From contig NW_008805072.1 in the NCBI RefSeq assembly GCF_000004825.1, positions 248,001 through 312,000 of the forward strand: DNA of 64,000 nt. The letters are read 5' to 3'. The notes under the pieces were generated by a model. It made no database searches and was not told the origin of the DNA. It saw nothing but the letters and a program-made list of their open reading frames with translations. Shown piece after piece: positions 11,818-26,223 of this stretch. Numbering within the stretch: the stretch's first letter is position 1; the number at the start of each line of letters is the position of its first letter. This DNA is from Heterostelium album PN500. Its lineage: Eukaryota > Evosea > Eumycetozoa > Acytosteliales > Acytosteliaceae. A program made the translations under genes and the position numbers.

Positions 11818-12568
11818 TAAATTAATTTAAACCAAATTTTTAACTTTCATATAATATAATAATATATTTGTATGTTTTTTTTAATTAATCAAAATAATAA
11901 TAAAATAAATAAAATTTAAATAATATAACTTAAATTATGATGCTGCAAAGTGTTTGTTTTTTTAATAGATTTTTCATTGGAAAACTGCCAGTCAACTCTA
12001 TCCTGATTGACTAAATTTATTAATAATACTACATAGTAGTATCAATAATGCTATGCTTTATCATTGGAAATAGACAACCAATATTATTATAAATTTATTA
12101 GCATTATAATTATCACTGAAATGATATTTCTTAATTTAATCATGATTCTACTCTCGATTAGTTAACAAGTATAAGCATCAATAAACTTCTTCAAGATAAA
12201 GCGATAACAATTCATAAACCTAACCAGGTTACATCCAAAAAAAAATCTTTTGTAAAAAAATCAAAATCAAAAATTTTTTTTTTTGAAAGACCAGGATTTT
12301 GGAAAACAAGTTAGTGGTAATAAATAAAAGTAACTTTTATATTTTTATTTTTTTCATTTTTAATTAAAAATAAAAATTCTATCTCTTTTTTAAAATATTT
12401 TAATATTAATATGATTTAATTAAAAGTTAAATTTCTTTTAATTTGTCAATTTTATTTATAATATATATACATATATAGTGTAATTTATTTTCATTTTTAA
12501 TTTTATATTTATTTTTAATTTTATTTTAATAATATAATTTTATCAAAAAAGAAAGAAAGAAGAAAAGT
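11818..12568. other. Intergenic A/T-rich region
   Basis: Holds the 3' end of the colossin-like gene and the 5' flank of the Dopey gene. No coding or RNA gene is evident. Confidence 0.4.
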
Positions 12569-15500
12569 ATGGATTTAGAAGGTATGTTAATTATTATTAT
12601 AAGTTTTAATTTGATTCATTCAAACCTATATATATTAATATAACACGCAGAGGGAGCTTCTAGTGATCCAAAATATAAACATTTCAACGATGATTTGAAT
12701 GCAGTGTTGAGTGCATTCTCAAAGTCGGTGGAATGGGCAGATCTCGTTAAATGGCTAGGTAAATTCGGTAGAGTCTTTGAAAAGTACCCGAAATCAACAT
12801 GTATACAACAGAAACTACTACTTTCAAAGCGTCTATCACAGTGTTTAAACCCTTCATTGCCAAGTGGTTGTCATTCTCAAACATTAGATACATATGAATT
12901 GATATTCAGTAGAATTGGTGTATGTTTTAAATTGTAGTTTTCGATTACTTTACATACTTATTAATTAATAATATATCGTCATTATTATTATTATTATTAT
13001 TATTGTTGTAGCAAGATAAATTAGCTATAGATATCGCTATTTATTCGAATGGTTTGTTTCCTTTGTTCAGACATGCAAGTACCGATGTTAGATTCAAGTT
13101 GTTGTCGTTGTACGAAAAGTTCTTGTTGCCGTTGGGACACAAGCTGCACTCGAGCTTAAACGGTATAGTGTCGTCGTTGTTACCGGGTTTGGAAGAGGGC
13201 AACGGTGAGATGTACGAATCGGTAAAGAAACTCTTGGAATCAATTCAAAAGTCGACGGCAACCACACTATTCTATCAAGCCATTTGGAAATCAATGGTAA
13301 CGACATCATACAACAGACAATCGGCAATCGATTTCCTCTTGAAACATCTACCAAGAAATTTCGAAGATGTTACACTTCAAGGTAAAAACAACAACAACAA
13401 CAACAAAACAATATATAACAATTAGATTATTATATTAATATATTGTATGATATAATTATCATTTAGCTACATTTTTACCAGAAAAGAATAATTTAGTTGC
13501 ACAGGCTTTGTATGAATCGTTGATGGATCCATTGTCGTTGGTGCAGAGAAGTACGTTGGAGTTGATTACTGGTTACTTTCCGATTTCAATAAAGATATTC
13601 TCAGAGGATGCTCTGCAGAATATTATAATGGCGGCAGTCAAGGTGGTCGTTCATAAAGATGCATCGTTGAATAAACGTTTGAATTCATGGTTGTTAGGAA
13701 CTGGCAAGGAGAAAGATAGCAATAAGGATAAAGAAAACAACAATAATAAGGATAATATGAATAATAGTAGTGGTAGTATCAATGTTGTTCAAAGCAACAT
13801 CAGTTACTTTGTAAATTACGGTAAGAAACCAACGATCAAAGCATTTAAAAAGTTGTTGAACAACGTGCTGAATCCGCTCGATTTCAATGTGGTTCCGCAA
13901 CTACAACAGCTGCAATCGCAGCAGCAACAACAAGCACAACAGAAAAAAGTAAAGGAGATGACATCGGTTTTCGTTATACTCACTACGCTCTTCCAGAAGG
14001 AGGAGTTCCAAGAGCTGCTCGACGGCATCATGCTCGACATTCTTCGTTGTCTCTACAAGTATAAGGAGGGATATCCCTTCTCCAGAGATATAGTTCGTCA
14101 TATCGACGATGTATTTGGATCGATTAGCGATCACCGTTTGCTTTGGAACTTTTTGAGTCAGTTGCTAACATTCACAGAGACAACGCAGCCTGCCGACTCT
14201 ATCGAGAATGTCAAGCTGGTCGAAGCACTACTCGATGTCATCCCACTCTCTGTCGAGGATGTACAAACAAACTTCTTACCCTCCCTGTTACTTGCCATCA
14301 CCAGATCGATGCGATTCGTTCTGATAGCACGTGACAATCAGCTGATTATATCGTTTACACAGATGTGTCTGCGTCTGATCGGTAAGATCATTGTCGGCGA
14401 CCAACACGCGCAACACCAACAACAGCAACAAGTGAATCTCATCGATTGCATCGAAACATTCCAAGATTATTTTGTGATACTGTGTGGCTATGTCACCGAG
14501 AATCTCAGTCGTCTGAATCCACCACAGACCACAACGCTCTTCCCGCTCACACCACTCTCGGGAAGCGCCACCAACAGTCCATCGCTGCTGTCACAGTCTG
14601 TGCTTCTCCAACAGCAAATCGCATCGTCTTCAGGCTCACAATTCTCATTCGTCACAAACAGTGATATCTTTATTATTCTCGATCTTTCGCTACAGGTTCT
14701 GGTTGGACTGGTTCATCAATTCCGTACTTCGCCAGGCGGACAGTCACCAGCAGCTTCATCGCCACTGCTCGAATCTTCAATGCCAAAGTGGTTCCTACCA
14801 ATCTTTAGTTTCTGTATGTCGGATAACCCATTCATCAGTTGTCTGGCGATCAAGTCATTCATCAGTCTTGCCAACAAACACGGTGAGAACAATCTCAGTC
14901 GCAGCTTCCGTAGTATCATCACCACCAGCCATTTCTCACAACTCGCCAAGAAGCTGTGGAGCATGCTCGAACCAAACAACTGCTCTGTACACTACAAAGT
15001 TGCATCGCTCTACTTACAGCTACGTGAAATGAACGAGGATGCATGCTCGTCGGTCATCGCAGAGGCAATGCTCGATACAAATCTGAACAATCGTGTCGAA
15101 GGCTACCAAAAGTTTGCGCTATTCTGGCGTCTCACTGGTGAACTTGGAAACACATCTGTTCCATTCTCAAACACTCTGTTCTTGATGTTGGATTCGCTTC
15201 ACGACGACCAACCAATCATTCGTTTGACCGGACACACCTGGCTAGCCGACAGTATCTCGAAAGCTGAGAGAATATTGGATCCACTGCTGATAATCCTACT
15301 CGATAAATCGACGATCCGATTCAATCATATCTATCAATCGATGTACGACGCGCGTCGTGTTATCTATGCCTTCAAAGTGCTGAAAGGTATCATCGAGTGT
15401 GACTTTAAACTGTTCATTCACCACGTCATTGAGAAACCAATCTCCAAAGATATCCTGTCGTTGAACGAAGCGCAATCACTCAATTTCCGTGAGACACCAA

Positions 15501-18500
15501 AAGCTAACGGTCCAAATTTGACTGGCGCCAAGCGACCCGGTGGAAAAGATGACAATCCACAGGTCACTCAGATGTCGTCGACTCCCTATATTTTCACAAA
15601 CTACTCGAGCACACCGACCACCAGCAATACAACAGCTCCATCAACAACAGAAACCTCTTCAGATTTCCTCTTTATTCCAACCAATTCCTATATAGATTTG
15701 CTGGTTGTCGTTGCACTTCGTTTCCTCCAGGGCATGGTTCCACCTTCGACCGATCAATCCACCAAAGAAGGACAGTCGTTTGCTTCTCAGAACGATGTTG
15801 TTCAGATTTGCGCAGCTGAATTCCTCCAATATCTGCTGAATCAAACATCGATCCAACCACAGAAAGCAATTGAAATCGCCAACTACATTCAAGAGCCAAT
15901 TCTTCAGAACTTGGCACAAGCAGTATCCTCCAGCAATATGGTGTTACAAGTACATCTACTCTCACTGTTGAGATCTATCGTGTTGATTGACTCGTCGCCA
16001 AACACACTACCTTCATCTCCATCGTGGTCTGGCTTTAGCGGTGCCGGTGGCGATGGTACCAACAGCAACAGCAATAACGCACTTGGAAACACTTCAATCA
16101 ACTCGATCACACAATCCACTATGTTCCTTCAGACCACTGTTGTCGGTCTGATTCAACCGTCGTCTCGCTTCAACATCAGATTCTACTGGCTCGATTTTAT
16201 AACGTTCTGTTTGCCGAGAATGGCCAACTCTGCTCAACTACCACATGTGGTGATGACCATCATCAATTGTCTGCGCGATCTCCTGATATCGTTCGACAGT
16301 CGTTCACTCTATGACAGTCTGACATCGCGTGACATCATTGTACTATTAAAGAGTTTGACATTCATCTTGAAATTCTCTGTTCTCGAACCGATCACACCGT
16401 TCGACAGAGTATCGAACGAAGAGCAAATCACCAACCGTAGCGGTGCATTGGGTGGTGTTCGTCTGCTGACCGATTTCGTAAAGGATGTATTCACCTCGGA
16501 CATCGATCCATCGACCACACTGACACCGATCGGCAAAGCGAAAGAAGAGATACTCAGAGAGCTACCTTCGATACTGGCACCGCTCCTCAAGGTTTGGGGA
16601 CCACCCAAGTCGACAAACTCCAAGATTTCAATGTCAACCGATGTATCGTCGGACACTCACAACAAGTTTGCCATTCAGGATTTGATTACTCACATCATGG
16701 ATCCATTCATGACAAAGTATCCAACCTATTTCTTGGGTTCGATCATCGACATCTGGCAGAAAACCGATCTCAACACACAGGAATCAGTCAACACTCGTAA
16801 AGTGATCATGGAGATACTCAACAGTTTGGAGTCGGTGCGTGAGGAAACAATGTTCCAGTCGCTCTACCAGATTCTCTCGAGTCTTCACATTCAGGAGCGT
16901 GCCAAACCACCTAAATCCACCATCCACAAGATCACCCTGAAAGAAGCTGCGCTCTACGACTTTGTCTATCGGTACATCGAGGAGTACACCTCGCTATTCG
17001 ACGGTATCACCACTTCGTTCCTCTCGTTTGTTCGTGAGTCGCTACACAGCTCCAATCCAATGACATTCGTATCGCAGCTTCAAATCCTCAATGTCTACAT
17101 CAAGAAGATGAGCGGTGAAGAAAAGTCTAAACATCCAATGAAGTACAAGAACAACAAGCGTGACCTACAAGATTTGATTCCCAAGATTGTCGAAGCTTGC
17201 TTTATGATCAGTGGTAAATCATTCAATGATATCTCAGCTATGTACATTCCACCATTGGTCGGTAGTACCGGCTCGGACATGTCGCCATCACGACCACCTT
17301 CAGTTGACACCAGAAACAGCAACAACAGCAATAATAATAATAATAACGACAACTCACTTCCACCATCGATGTTACAAACACCACCATCCGCTTATACATC
17401 AGCTGGTACCTCTATTGGTGAAGACTCTGGTTCGCGTGGACGTTCTTCTTCGGGTGGTGAACACGACTCTGGCACCAACCTCCTAAAGAGAGAAGCAAGT
17501 CGACTAAAGACACAAGTCAGTTTGAAATCATTGGTACATCTCTCAACAACATTATCCATTTTATTAGATGCCATTTTCGATGATAAAGAAAGAATTGCAA
17601 CCATCTTGACAAACTCATTACACAATGTTGTTCCATATCTAAAATCTAAAGTGTAAGTAAACTGCTAAAAAAGTACTAGTTTTATATACGTGTTATTAAC
17701 TTTTATTTATTTTCTTAACACATTAGTGATGTAAATAGAGAGAATTCATATTATGCAACTTGTTTATTCTCATCGCTATCAGATTATTCATATAACATCA
17801 AATCAATTAAAAAAGATGCATTGGAACTTTTCTTTGACGCCGACTTTTTCAAATCAGATCTAAAGACACTAGAACAAACTGGAAAGATAATCAATCAAAT
17901 AATGATTCATGATAAGACTGCATTATCTGATTTCATAAGTAAGTTTAGAGGTTAATTAATAATAATTTAAAAATAGTTTTAATTAATCTTTATAAATTAT
18001 TTTTCTATAGAAATTCTAAGTAAGAATTGGACTCCACCATCAGCTTTGATGTTTGTTAATAAGGAAACAGAGTATATGAATCGTGCTAAACAATTAAAGA
18101 GATTGTCATTCATTCTTTGGAGTGGTGCTGAGAATCAACATCTTCAAATGTTGACTCTGGTTCTCGAGAAGATTGTAGAATCACTGAGAATACCAAATGC
18201 CACTGTTTTACATCTACAGGTGTTCTTCTGTTTGCGTGTTTTACTGGTAAGAATTTCACATGAGAATCTCCGATCGTTCTGGCCAATCATTCTCTCGGAG
18301 CTGACCGACATCCTCTCGCATCCCGACAACGGTGAACTCGTTCTGGCAGCCTGCAAGTTCTTGGACTTGGCACTGACACTCCCGTCGATCACCGAGCAAT
18401 TCTGTCTCTTTGAATGGGTGTTCATCAAGGACTGCTTCATCAAACAACAGGAGGCACCGTTCGTTCCGTTCATCGACAGCATTGCACAGAATCCAGTGCT

Positions 18501-19074
18501 CTACGACGAGGATAACGCTTCGCCATTCGTCTCACTCACTTCGTCCGGTCTGTTCGAGCAGAACAACGCATCCAACCAGCTGCTGCGTCCATGCATTATG
18601 ATCCGATCGGTTGGCGATCTTCCCAATGGCTACAACGAGTTCAAGTCGTTCCTCTCGACGTTCTCCGCTACGATCTACCGTCGTCACATGACCAACAGCT
18701 CCGTGGACTATCAATTTATCAATGAACATCTCTGCTATGATTTCTCAGAGTTTGATGCAACTAAGATTGGCATTACATCTGACTGGACTCTATTGAATCA
18801 AATTACTAGTTCCAACAACAACAGCAATAATGATAAACGAAACTCTCTTGAACATTCATTGAATCATAGCGAATCGAATCAAGAAACAGAACAAACATCA
18901 CCCACTTGGACAAGAACCAATCACACCACAACCAATGCAGGAGGATTCAAATCGACTATTAACTTTTTAGAAAGATCTAGAACATCAAGTTTAACATCTT
19001 CAAGCGAACAACCATCACCTCCACTCAACAGCTCACAAGATGAAGCAAATCAACAACAACAACAACAAATATAA
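12569..19074 (+). CDS. dop1: DOP1/Dopey family protein
   Basis: Six exons (12569-12581, 12651-12919, 13012-13381, 13467-17652, 17727-17938, 18011-19074) join to 2037 residues. The N-terminal ~250 residues match the Dopey N domain: SKSVEWADLVKWLGKFGRV, SKRLSQCLNPSLPSG, a VYE/TYELIF-type helix, NGLFPLF, LLPLG and LLPGLEEG. The rest is a long helical-repeat protein interrupted by polar linkers (Asn/Ser-rich at about 1260-1320, polyQ at the end) and a conserved C-terminal block. In other eukaryotes DOP1 works with MON2 on Golgi/endosome membranes in retrograde traffic and organelle positioning. Length lies between the yeast (about 1700) and human (about 2450) proteins. Exon 1 codes only for MDLE, so the start depends on the first intron, whose phase and borders fit well. 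Confidence 0.9.
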
Positions 19075-19160
19075 CCAAAACAAATCATTTAACGACTAAT
19101 CATTTTTTTTAATAAAATAATATATACATATTTAAACAAACAAAAACATTGTAATCTTTA

Positions 19161-20734
19161 TTATTTCCTAAAACTTTTAAGATAGGATATTGATTTTTTG
19201 ATAAAACCTCCTTGTTGAGTATTATTATCTTGATTCTTTCTAACTATAATTATGAATAGAATACAATATTAATTAGTATTTAATATATTAATATCTTTTT
19301 AATAATATATTTACCAAAGAAATGATGATTATCAAAGTTACCTATAACATGTGACTGATAATAGTTATTTGACTTTAATAATCTGTTTTTGAGATTACTC
19401 TTGCCGGCACGTAAAATTAATTCGATTGTTTGTAATGATACACTTGCATCTAGTAGTTTCACAAATAGATTGACATCTTTGATTTGTTCACATATCGAGA
19501 TACCAAGAGTAAGGTACTGTAGTGTTTGATTGATGGTCATAAGTTTCTCGAATCTTCCAATGTCAAGGTTTGACTGATAGCATTGTGTATCGAGTGACAT
19601 TCTTACTAATGAACTATATGGTACTCCGATGTCTTCTATCCACGCCAGATTATCAGATATCAAAGTATCATATCTAATCTGTTTCAACGATGTAACATAC
19701 TTGTTTGGATGTAGGAATATATCGTATCTATCTGTGCTATTACAAATGTGATGATTATCAAAGATACACAGGAATTTCAATTTCTCAAGTGTTGTATTGA
19801 CAAGTTCTTCTTTTTGTGCTACAATACCTATTGGCAGCTGGTGATAGTTGTTTATCGCTCCAACAGTCAGCTTCTTAATACTAGGATTCGAGAGAATCCA
19901 AGAGAGAATTGCATCGCAAATATCCAGACTCAACGCAACCGATTGTAAAGTGCTTGTCTCTGATAGGTAGCTGATGATTGTCTCCAAGTTTGCTGCTGAG
20001 GAGAGTGTGAACGCTACTTTAGTGAGATTCTTGCATGCCGATAGGAATTTCATTTCATGTTGAATCGAAGCGTCGTGAAAAACGGTCAGTCTGAAATCTC
20101 TGAGAGTCTCAACACAATCGGTTGGCAACGGTGCATCTAGCTCACGCACTGTACTACAAATCATTCGTTCCAGCTGCGACTCTCTCAGTATTCTATTGCG
20201 AATCTCCATTGGTATTGTCTCGCGAAACTCGGTGGTCAGGTGAAATTTCGGGATGCATTTCAGTGGTACTTTGAGAGGGCTGAGATAACTCTTGTAGAAT
20301 TGCACCTCCATCGACATCAAAGAAATTCCTATTAATCCGATCGGTCTGCCAGCTCGGTTGATAATGTCGATGATTCCAAGCTCGTTAAGTTCCCAAACAA
20401 AGTTGGCGTCCAACGTTATATAGTAGTGGCTACACAGCCTAGTAAAGTATGTTTTAAACTCTGTAAAAGAAAGGTCCCCTCTAGTGTATGGATATTGGAA
20501 AACCAGGTGTTTGACACCACTGAATACATTGTAATCCGAACGATCCAACAGGTTTCTCATGCCGGGTCCATCACAATTCACCTTAAAGTGCACGATACTC
20601 TCCTTCATGAAATCAAACCATCGCTTCGATACCAAATTCAAAGACAACCTCCATTTGAATGTCAAACATTGATCTTCAAATAAATGATGAAATATCTTTT
20701 TTTGTGTATATATCTCTAGATTATTACTTTTCAT
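19161..20734 (-). CDS. F-box-like LRR protein, dictyostelid type
   Basis: Two exons on the minus strand, 20734-19315 and 19243-19161, give 500 residues. Residues ~8-50 (KKIFHHLF ... LSLNLVSKRWFDF) form an F-box-like helix pair. The remainder is irregular leucine-rich repeats such as CKNLTKVAFTLSS and LQSVALSLDICD. The large dictyostelid-specific family of this architecture presumably supplies substrate receptors for SCF ubiquitin ligases. Function here is inferred. Without the short last exon the frame would run into an A/T-rich tail; splicing at 19314/19244 gives a Gly/Lys-rich end instead. Confidence 0.75.
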
Positions 20735-21286
20735 TTTCTGTTACATTAACTTAGAATATTTATTTTTTTTTTTTCAATCAATGATCAATTTAATTGTTAT
20801 TATTAACATTTCATTTTTTAAAGTTATTTTTATAAAAAAGATAATTTTTATTTGTTTCGTTAAAAATTCTGAATAAATTTATTTGGTTTTGTGATAAAAT
20901 AAAAATCTCTGGTTCAAAAAAAGATTTGAGAGATTGATTTTTTTAGATCTTTTTTTAAAATTATCTTGATTTTTATATAGATTTTGTTTTTTTTGTAAAA
21001 ACAGGGCTCGAGACAAGCATATAATCAGAACAACTGATCTTAAACCATAAGAATCCCAAATTAATCAAACCCATGATAATTCTATAATCAACAAGATAAA
21101 TCTCATGCGATCGATATTTATTTTTTGTAAACAAAGGTTCTAATGCAAATGTAGAATAGGTAAGCTTTTGAAGTTATCAAAAGTCTTTCGATAACTTGAG
21201 AGTTCTACTCATAAAAAACAAAACTTTTAGTCTCTGTATATATTATATTTATTTATTATTTCTATTTATTTATATATCGATTAAAA
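20735..21286. promoter_or_regulatory. Divergent intergenic region
   Basis: Sits between divergent genes and should contain both promoters. It shows T tracts at 20760-20780 and 20940-21000 and no gene. Confidence 0.35.
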
Positions 21287-24200
21287 ATGATAGATCACAG
21301 AAAATTAAAATATTTTCTATCAATATTCTTATTTTTTGTATTATTTTCAAATATTAATCATAGTAATAGTAATAATAATGGGAATATAGTTTTGGCGGCA
21401 AATGAATATCTTATTGAATGGGAAACTGTTTGTCAGGAAAATAACCCTGTGAGAGTGTCAACCTATAGAAATCAAACATGTTATAATCAAGGATCAAAGT
21501 CCTATCGATACACATTCACCATTGCTTTTGGAGAACCTGTTGTAAGGGAAGGATTCGATGGTTTGGATTGTATTGGTACAGCTACAGTATATCAAGGATC
21601 AATGCTGCAATGCAGTAACAACATATTGTTTGTATATTCAGCTGACCCGATAATTGAAAAACCTGGCTGGGTTGCAGTTGAAAATACACCTTCGACAATG
21701 TCGTAAGTATTATTATTCAAAAATGATAATTTATTCAAACAAATAATTAATTTGTTAATTGATAAATATATCTATAGGTCTGGATGTGGATCAATGGATA
21801 GTGCAAGACATCTATTCAAATTAAATACATGTACTCAACCTTTTGGATCGACCACCAATTTCTATATTTCAAACGGAGATGAGAATCAAGTGATAGGTGA
21901 TCTCAATGCTGCTTCATGTACACCTTCAACACTAAATACGTATCCTCGATGCTCTCCTGGCTTGTCTGGTATTGTTACGCCTCCATTTGAATGGATTGTC
22001 CCTCCTATTACTTATATTTCCAGAGCTCAACTCAAACTTGAAAGTTTTTCTACAACCTTTAAGTTTCCATATACCTATAAAGTAAGCTACTACAATGAAG
22101 AATCTAATTTATATTTTCCTGCAGATGGTTGTTACAAAATTCTCGGCTCAGCTGGATGTATTATAAATCTTCAGACGTTAAATCAAAACTATTCGAGAGT
22201 GTCAATTTCTATGGATGGAGGTACAGATCTATTTCCAAGACCTCTTTATGTTTCTCCAAATATTGATATTCCACTACGTAAGTTTAATTGTTTATAAACA
22301 AAGTAAAAGTATAATATTAATCAATATATTACCTCTTTTTTCTTTTGTTTTTAGCACCTGTCATTAACTCTTTTTCTTATGTGAGCGGAACCACTTGGCT
22401 TAGACTCACTTATAATGCAACAAATTCTCCAACTTCATATCAAGTTAGTGTTAATTATGTTACTCAACTACAATGTGAACAAGTATCAACTTGTACTATT
22501 CCAAATCTGAGTCCAGGATATCAATTTCCAGTAGGGATTGTTGCTTCTGGTATTGGTGGTGGTAGTGCTCCATTCTCTGCAACTGTTGCCACCTATAAAC
22601 TGTTGGGTACGCCATTAATCACTATGGCAGTTGGCTACGCTAATCAAATAGTTGTTCAATATACATCAGCCGATGGAATTCCAGGCCAAACTTATTATAC
22701 TGTCTTGCAGGATTCAATTGAAGTGCCTGCTTGTAAAAATATAACTTTAACTCAATGTGTTATCACTGGACTCCCACCAGGCTATAGCAAGAGTGTGACA
22801 GTATCTGCAGTAAATGACGGACGTACTATGGTTTCATCTGCTAAACAAGTTACTTTTACCGGTAAGAATCTCTTCAATTGAATTTGAGCTGTAACCTTTT
22901 TTTATTAATAATTTTTATAGAACCAGTAATGACTGTTACTGTAACTAGAATCACCACTACATCTCTTAGTATTCAATACAGTGGAACAATGACTCCTACT
23001 TCATATTCTGTATCTTTTAATAGTATCGATCAACCAAGCTGCTCGTCTACTACCACTTGCACGATCTCTGGATTGGCACCTGGCTCTCCATTTTCAGTAT
23101 CGGTGATTGGTATCAATGAAGTTGGTAATTCTCTGCCTGTAGTTAAAACTGGTCAGATCTACAATATCATTTCAGCTCCCATCATTTCATTCACGCCATC
23201 GGCAAGTCAAATCATTGTTAATTATCCAGTTACCGATGGTATTCCAAATGAAACAAGATATAGTGTTAGCATGGACGGAGTTGCAGTTGGTGCTTGTGCA
23301 AACACTCTGTCATCTACATGTACCATTCCCGTAGCACAAAAAGAATATTCACATAACTTTTTAGTTCAAGCCATTAATGATGGTATTTCTAAACAAAATT
23401 CTTCAACACTTTATTTCTATTGTATGTATAAAAAGCATTAAATAGTTTTTAATAATCCTTTTACTAACAATTCAATACTTAGTACCTGTTATAACTTCAT
23501 ATTCACTTATTGAAAAAAGAACTAGATCCATTAGCTTCAATTACACAGTGGCTAGTGATGTAACATATTCCCTTTATGTAAGATTTAATGGTGCTCCACG
23601 TCCTGTATGTTCTCGTGGCAATAATTGTACTCTTGGTGGACTAACTCCTGGAATGACATACAATATTACTATTTATGCAGTAAATTGGGCCGGAGCAACA
23701 GAGAGTGTATATCTTTTAGGAAACCTCTATTCACCAATAAGTACACCTACCATTAATTTACAACCATCTCCAAATGAATTGATAGTCGGGTACAATGTAA
23801 CTGGAGGAATTCCTTCCAAAACTCTTTACACTACAAAGCTGGATGATATTGATGTTCCTAGTTGTATCAATATCACCGATGAATGTGTTGTCAATGGAAT
23901 TCAACAACCATATACTTATAACATAACTGTTGTTGCGACCAATGATGTAGATACAACTCAAAATTCAACAACTATTGATTTTCTTCGTAAGTAGTAATTA
24001 ATTATAAATAATATCTTTAGTTTTAAAGTAGTTTAGTATATTAATATAATTCTATTTTTCTAGAACCAACAATGACAAGTTTGGTTTTAAATGATACCAG
24101 AACCACAAGTGTTTCATTCAATTACACTGCCACTGGAAATCCTCAGGGATACAAAGTTTTCGTAAACGCTATTCTTCAACCAGCTTGTACTTTACTAAAC

Positions 24201-25856
24201 TATTGTGTTGTAAATGGACTGGACAATGGATCAAATGTCGATATAATGGTCAATGCATATAATGAAGATGGAGAATCAGCAGCATCTATAATGAAAGCCA
24301 CACTATATCCATCGATTTCCGTTCCAATTGCCAATGTAACAACCACAGCCAATTCCATACTTTTGGAATTTTCTTCAACAGGTGGTGTACCAAATGAAAC
24401 ATTGTATACAGTAAGGATCAGTACTGATAAAGTTGCTGGTTGTATCCAAATTACATCGCTCTCATGCTTAATTTCCAATCTCAGTCCACATTTCTACTAT
24501 AATAATATTATATTAACTGCCTCCAATGATTTTGCCTATGAATCTATTCAACTGACAGCATCAGCAAGTGATAACATACTATATGGCTTACAGTTTACAG
24601 ATATACAAAGTACCAATAGATCAATCAATTCAGTATGGACCAGTGTAGTTGGTGGTATTTCGGGAATGACATTGTACGATCTTTCTATTTCAATAGACAA
24701 TTCAAGTTGGGCAATCGTTTGTGGAGATATTTCAAGCACCAATTGTCAAGTTGATAACCTAATTCCAAGCACCTTTTACTACGTAATGGTCACTGGCAAG
24801 AACACTTTTTATAAAACCATTTCGAATTATTCTTCGATAAAGACTCTTGGTAATCCGGAATCGAGTTGCACTTGTTCTGTCAATGGAAAGTGTGATCCAA
24901 TTTCAAGACGTTGCGTTTGTTTAGAAGGATGGATTGGTGCCAACTGTGACATCAAATATGAAAAGCCATCGGGTGGAAATCCACCAGATATCATTCCAAA
25001 TCCAAACGATCCAAGTATTATTGTAGTAGATGGTGGTAGTGACAATAGTTTTTTCACATTTAGTCTTAACAAGATAATTGAAAAGACTAGTGAAGAAACG
25101 ATTGTAACCATTGTGGAATTGACTGGATTGAATTGGACATTGTCAAAGACTATCAATCAAACTATAGTGCATCCAACCACTGGAACTAATATTACCATGA
25201 ATCAATATTCCTATAATACCACTCACCCCAAAGCACAGTCAATCTCAATCACATTCACACAGATACTACCGATTAACAACCAAACAATTCCTGACTATCC
25301 AATGGAGTTTGCTGGAGAGAAATTCAACTTGACAGCTGGATCACTTAAATATCAAATCGATGTGAAGAGATGGAACTTTACCAGCAGGCTGAATGTTCTG
25401 GAGATCCAATCATCGATTAACTCGCCATATGACGAATGTTACGATTCCAATTTAATGTATTCCGGAGAGACTTCAACTTTTATCTTGGAGCAAGCAGACG
25501 GTCATATTGTCTATGGTAGAATTAGCGATAGAGCAATTTTGGATACTATACCAAGAGTTACCAAAGTAGAAGTCAGCGCACAGAATGAATCGACAACCAT
25601 TATCTCAATGATAGTATCGCACTTTGATAATGAAATGACAATAGATCCAGATTTTTCATTGCTGATCAATACCAATCCGAGAACCAACCATTGTGATAAA
25701 AAATCAAATGCCTGGCGTATCGCTGTTGGTGTGGTAGTTGGTGGTGTTGCTTTAATTGCTGCCGGTGTCGTTACAGTTCTGCTAATTAAAAAGAGGAAAA
25801 CCGCTAGAAAATATAATAAGAGCATGGAATCAAAATTAAAGAAATTTAACAATTAA
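21287..25856 (+). CDS. ComC-like adhesion/signalling membrane protein with FN3-like repeats and EGF module
   Basis: Six exons (21287-21702, 21778-22277, 22355-22861, 22921-23421, 23483-23986, 24064-25856) give 1406 residues. A signal peptide begins MIDHRKLKYF. A Cys-containing N-terminal region is followed by a ladder of ~85-residue beta-sandwich repeats (fibronectin type III/IPT-like) marked by TSYxVS, TCTIxGLxPG and paired cysteines. An EGF-like module follows (CTCSVNGKCD...CVCLEGWIGANC), then a beta-rich domain of the ComC type, one transmembrane helix near residues 1360-1382 and a short basic tail (KKRKTARKYNKS). Dictyostelium ComC is needed for cell signalling in development and related proteins act in cell-cell contact. 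Such a role is inferred here. Many Asn-x-Ser/Thr sites fit a glycosylated ectodomain. Confidence 0.85.
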
Positions 25857-26223
25857 AATAATAGTAAATATATTTTAATATACAAAGTGTTGTCTTTATT
25901 ATTTTTTTTGTTTTTTTTTTTTTTTAGTTGAATGGAAGTGGAAAAAAAATAAAGAGTGAAAAAGAAGATTTGAGTATATAATATATATTGTGAGTGTCTG
26001 AGATGATTGTGATAATGATGAAGAGGGATGAGTGCTAATGTTTTAATTGATTGATATTTAACAAATGTTGGGAATTTCTATAAAGAAGAAAATATTGTTT
26101 TTTTTTAGAAAAAAAAAAAGAAAAGAATGTTGAATTGTTGGATTTGATTGGTTGAGTGTTTGAATGATTGAATTAGATATTGGAAAATGAAGAACTGGTG
26201 AAAATTTTGTTAGGATAGGAAAT
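25857..26223. other. Intergenic region between convergent genes
   Basis: T-rich tracts at 25900-25925 and 26097-26120. GA-rich sequence at 25930-26200 probably belongs to the 3' UTR of the HMG-box gene. No gene is seen. Confidence 0.35.
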
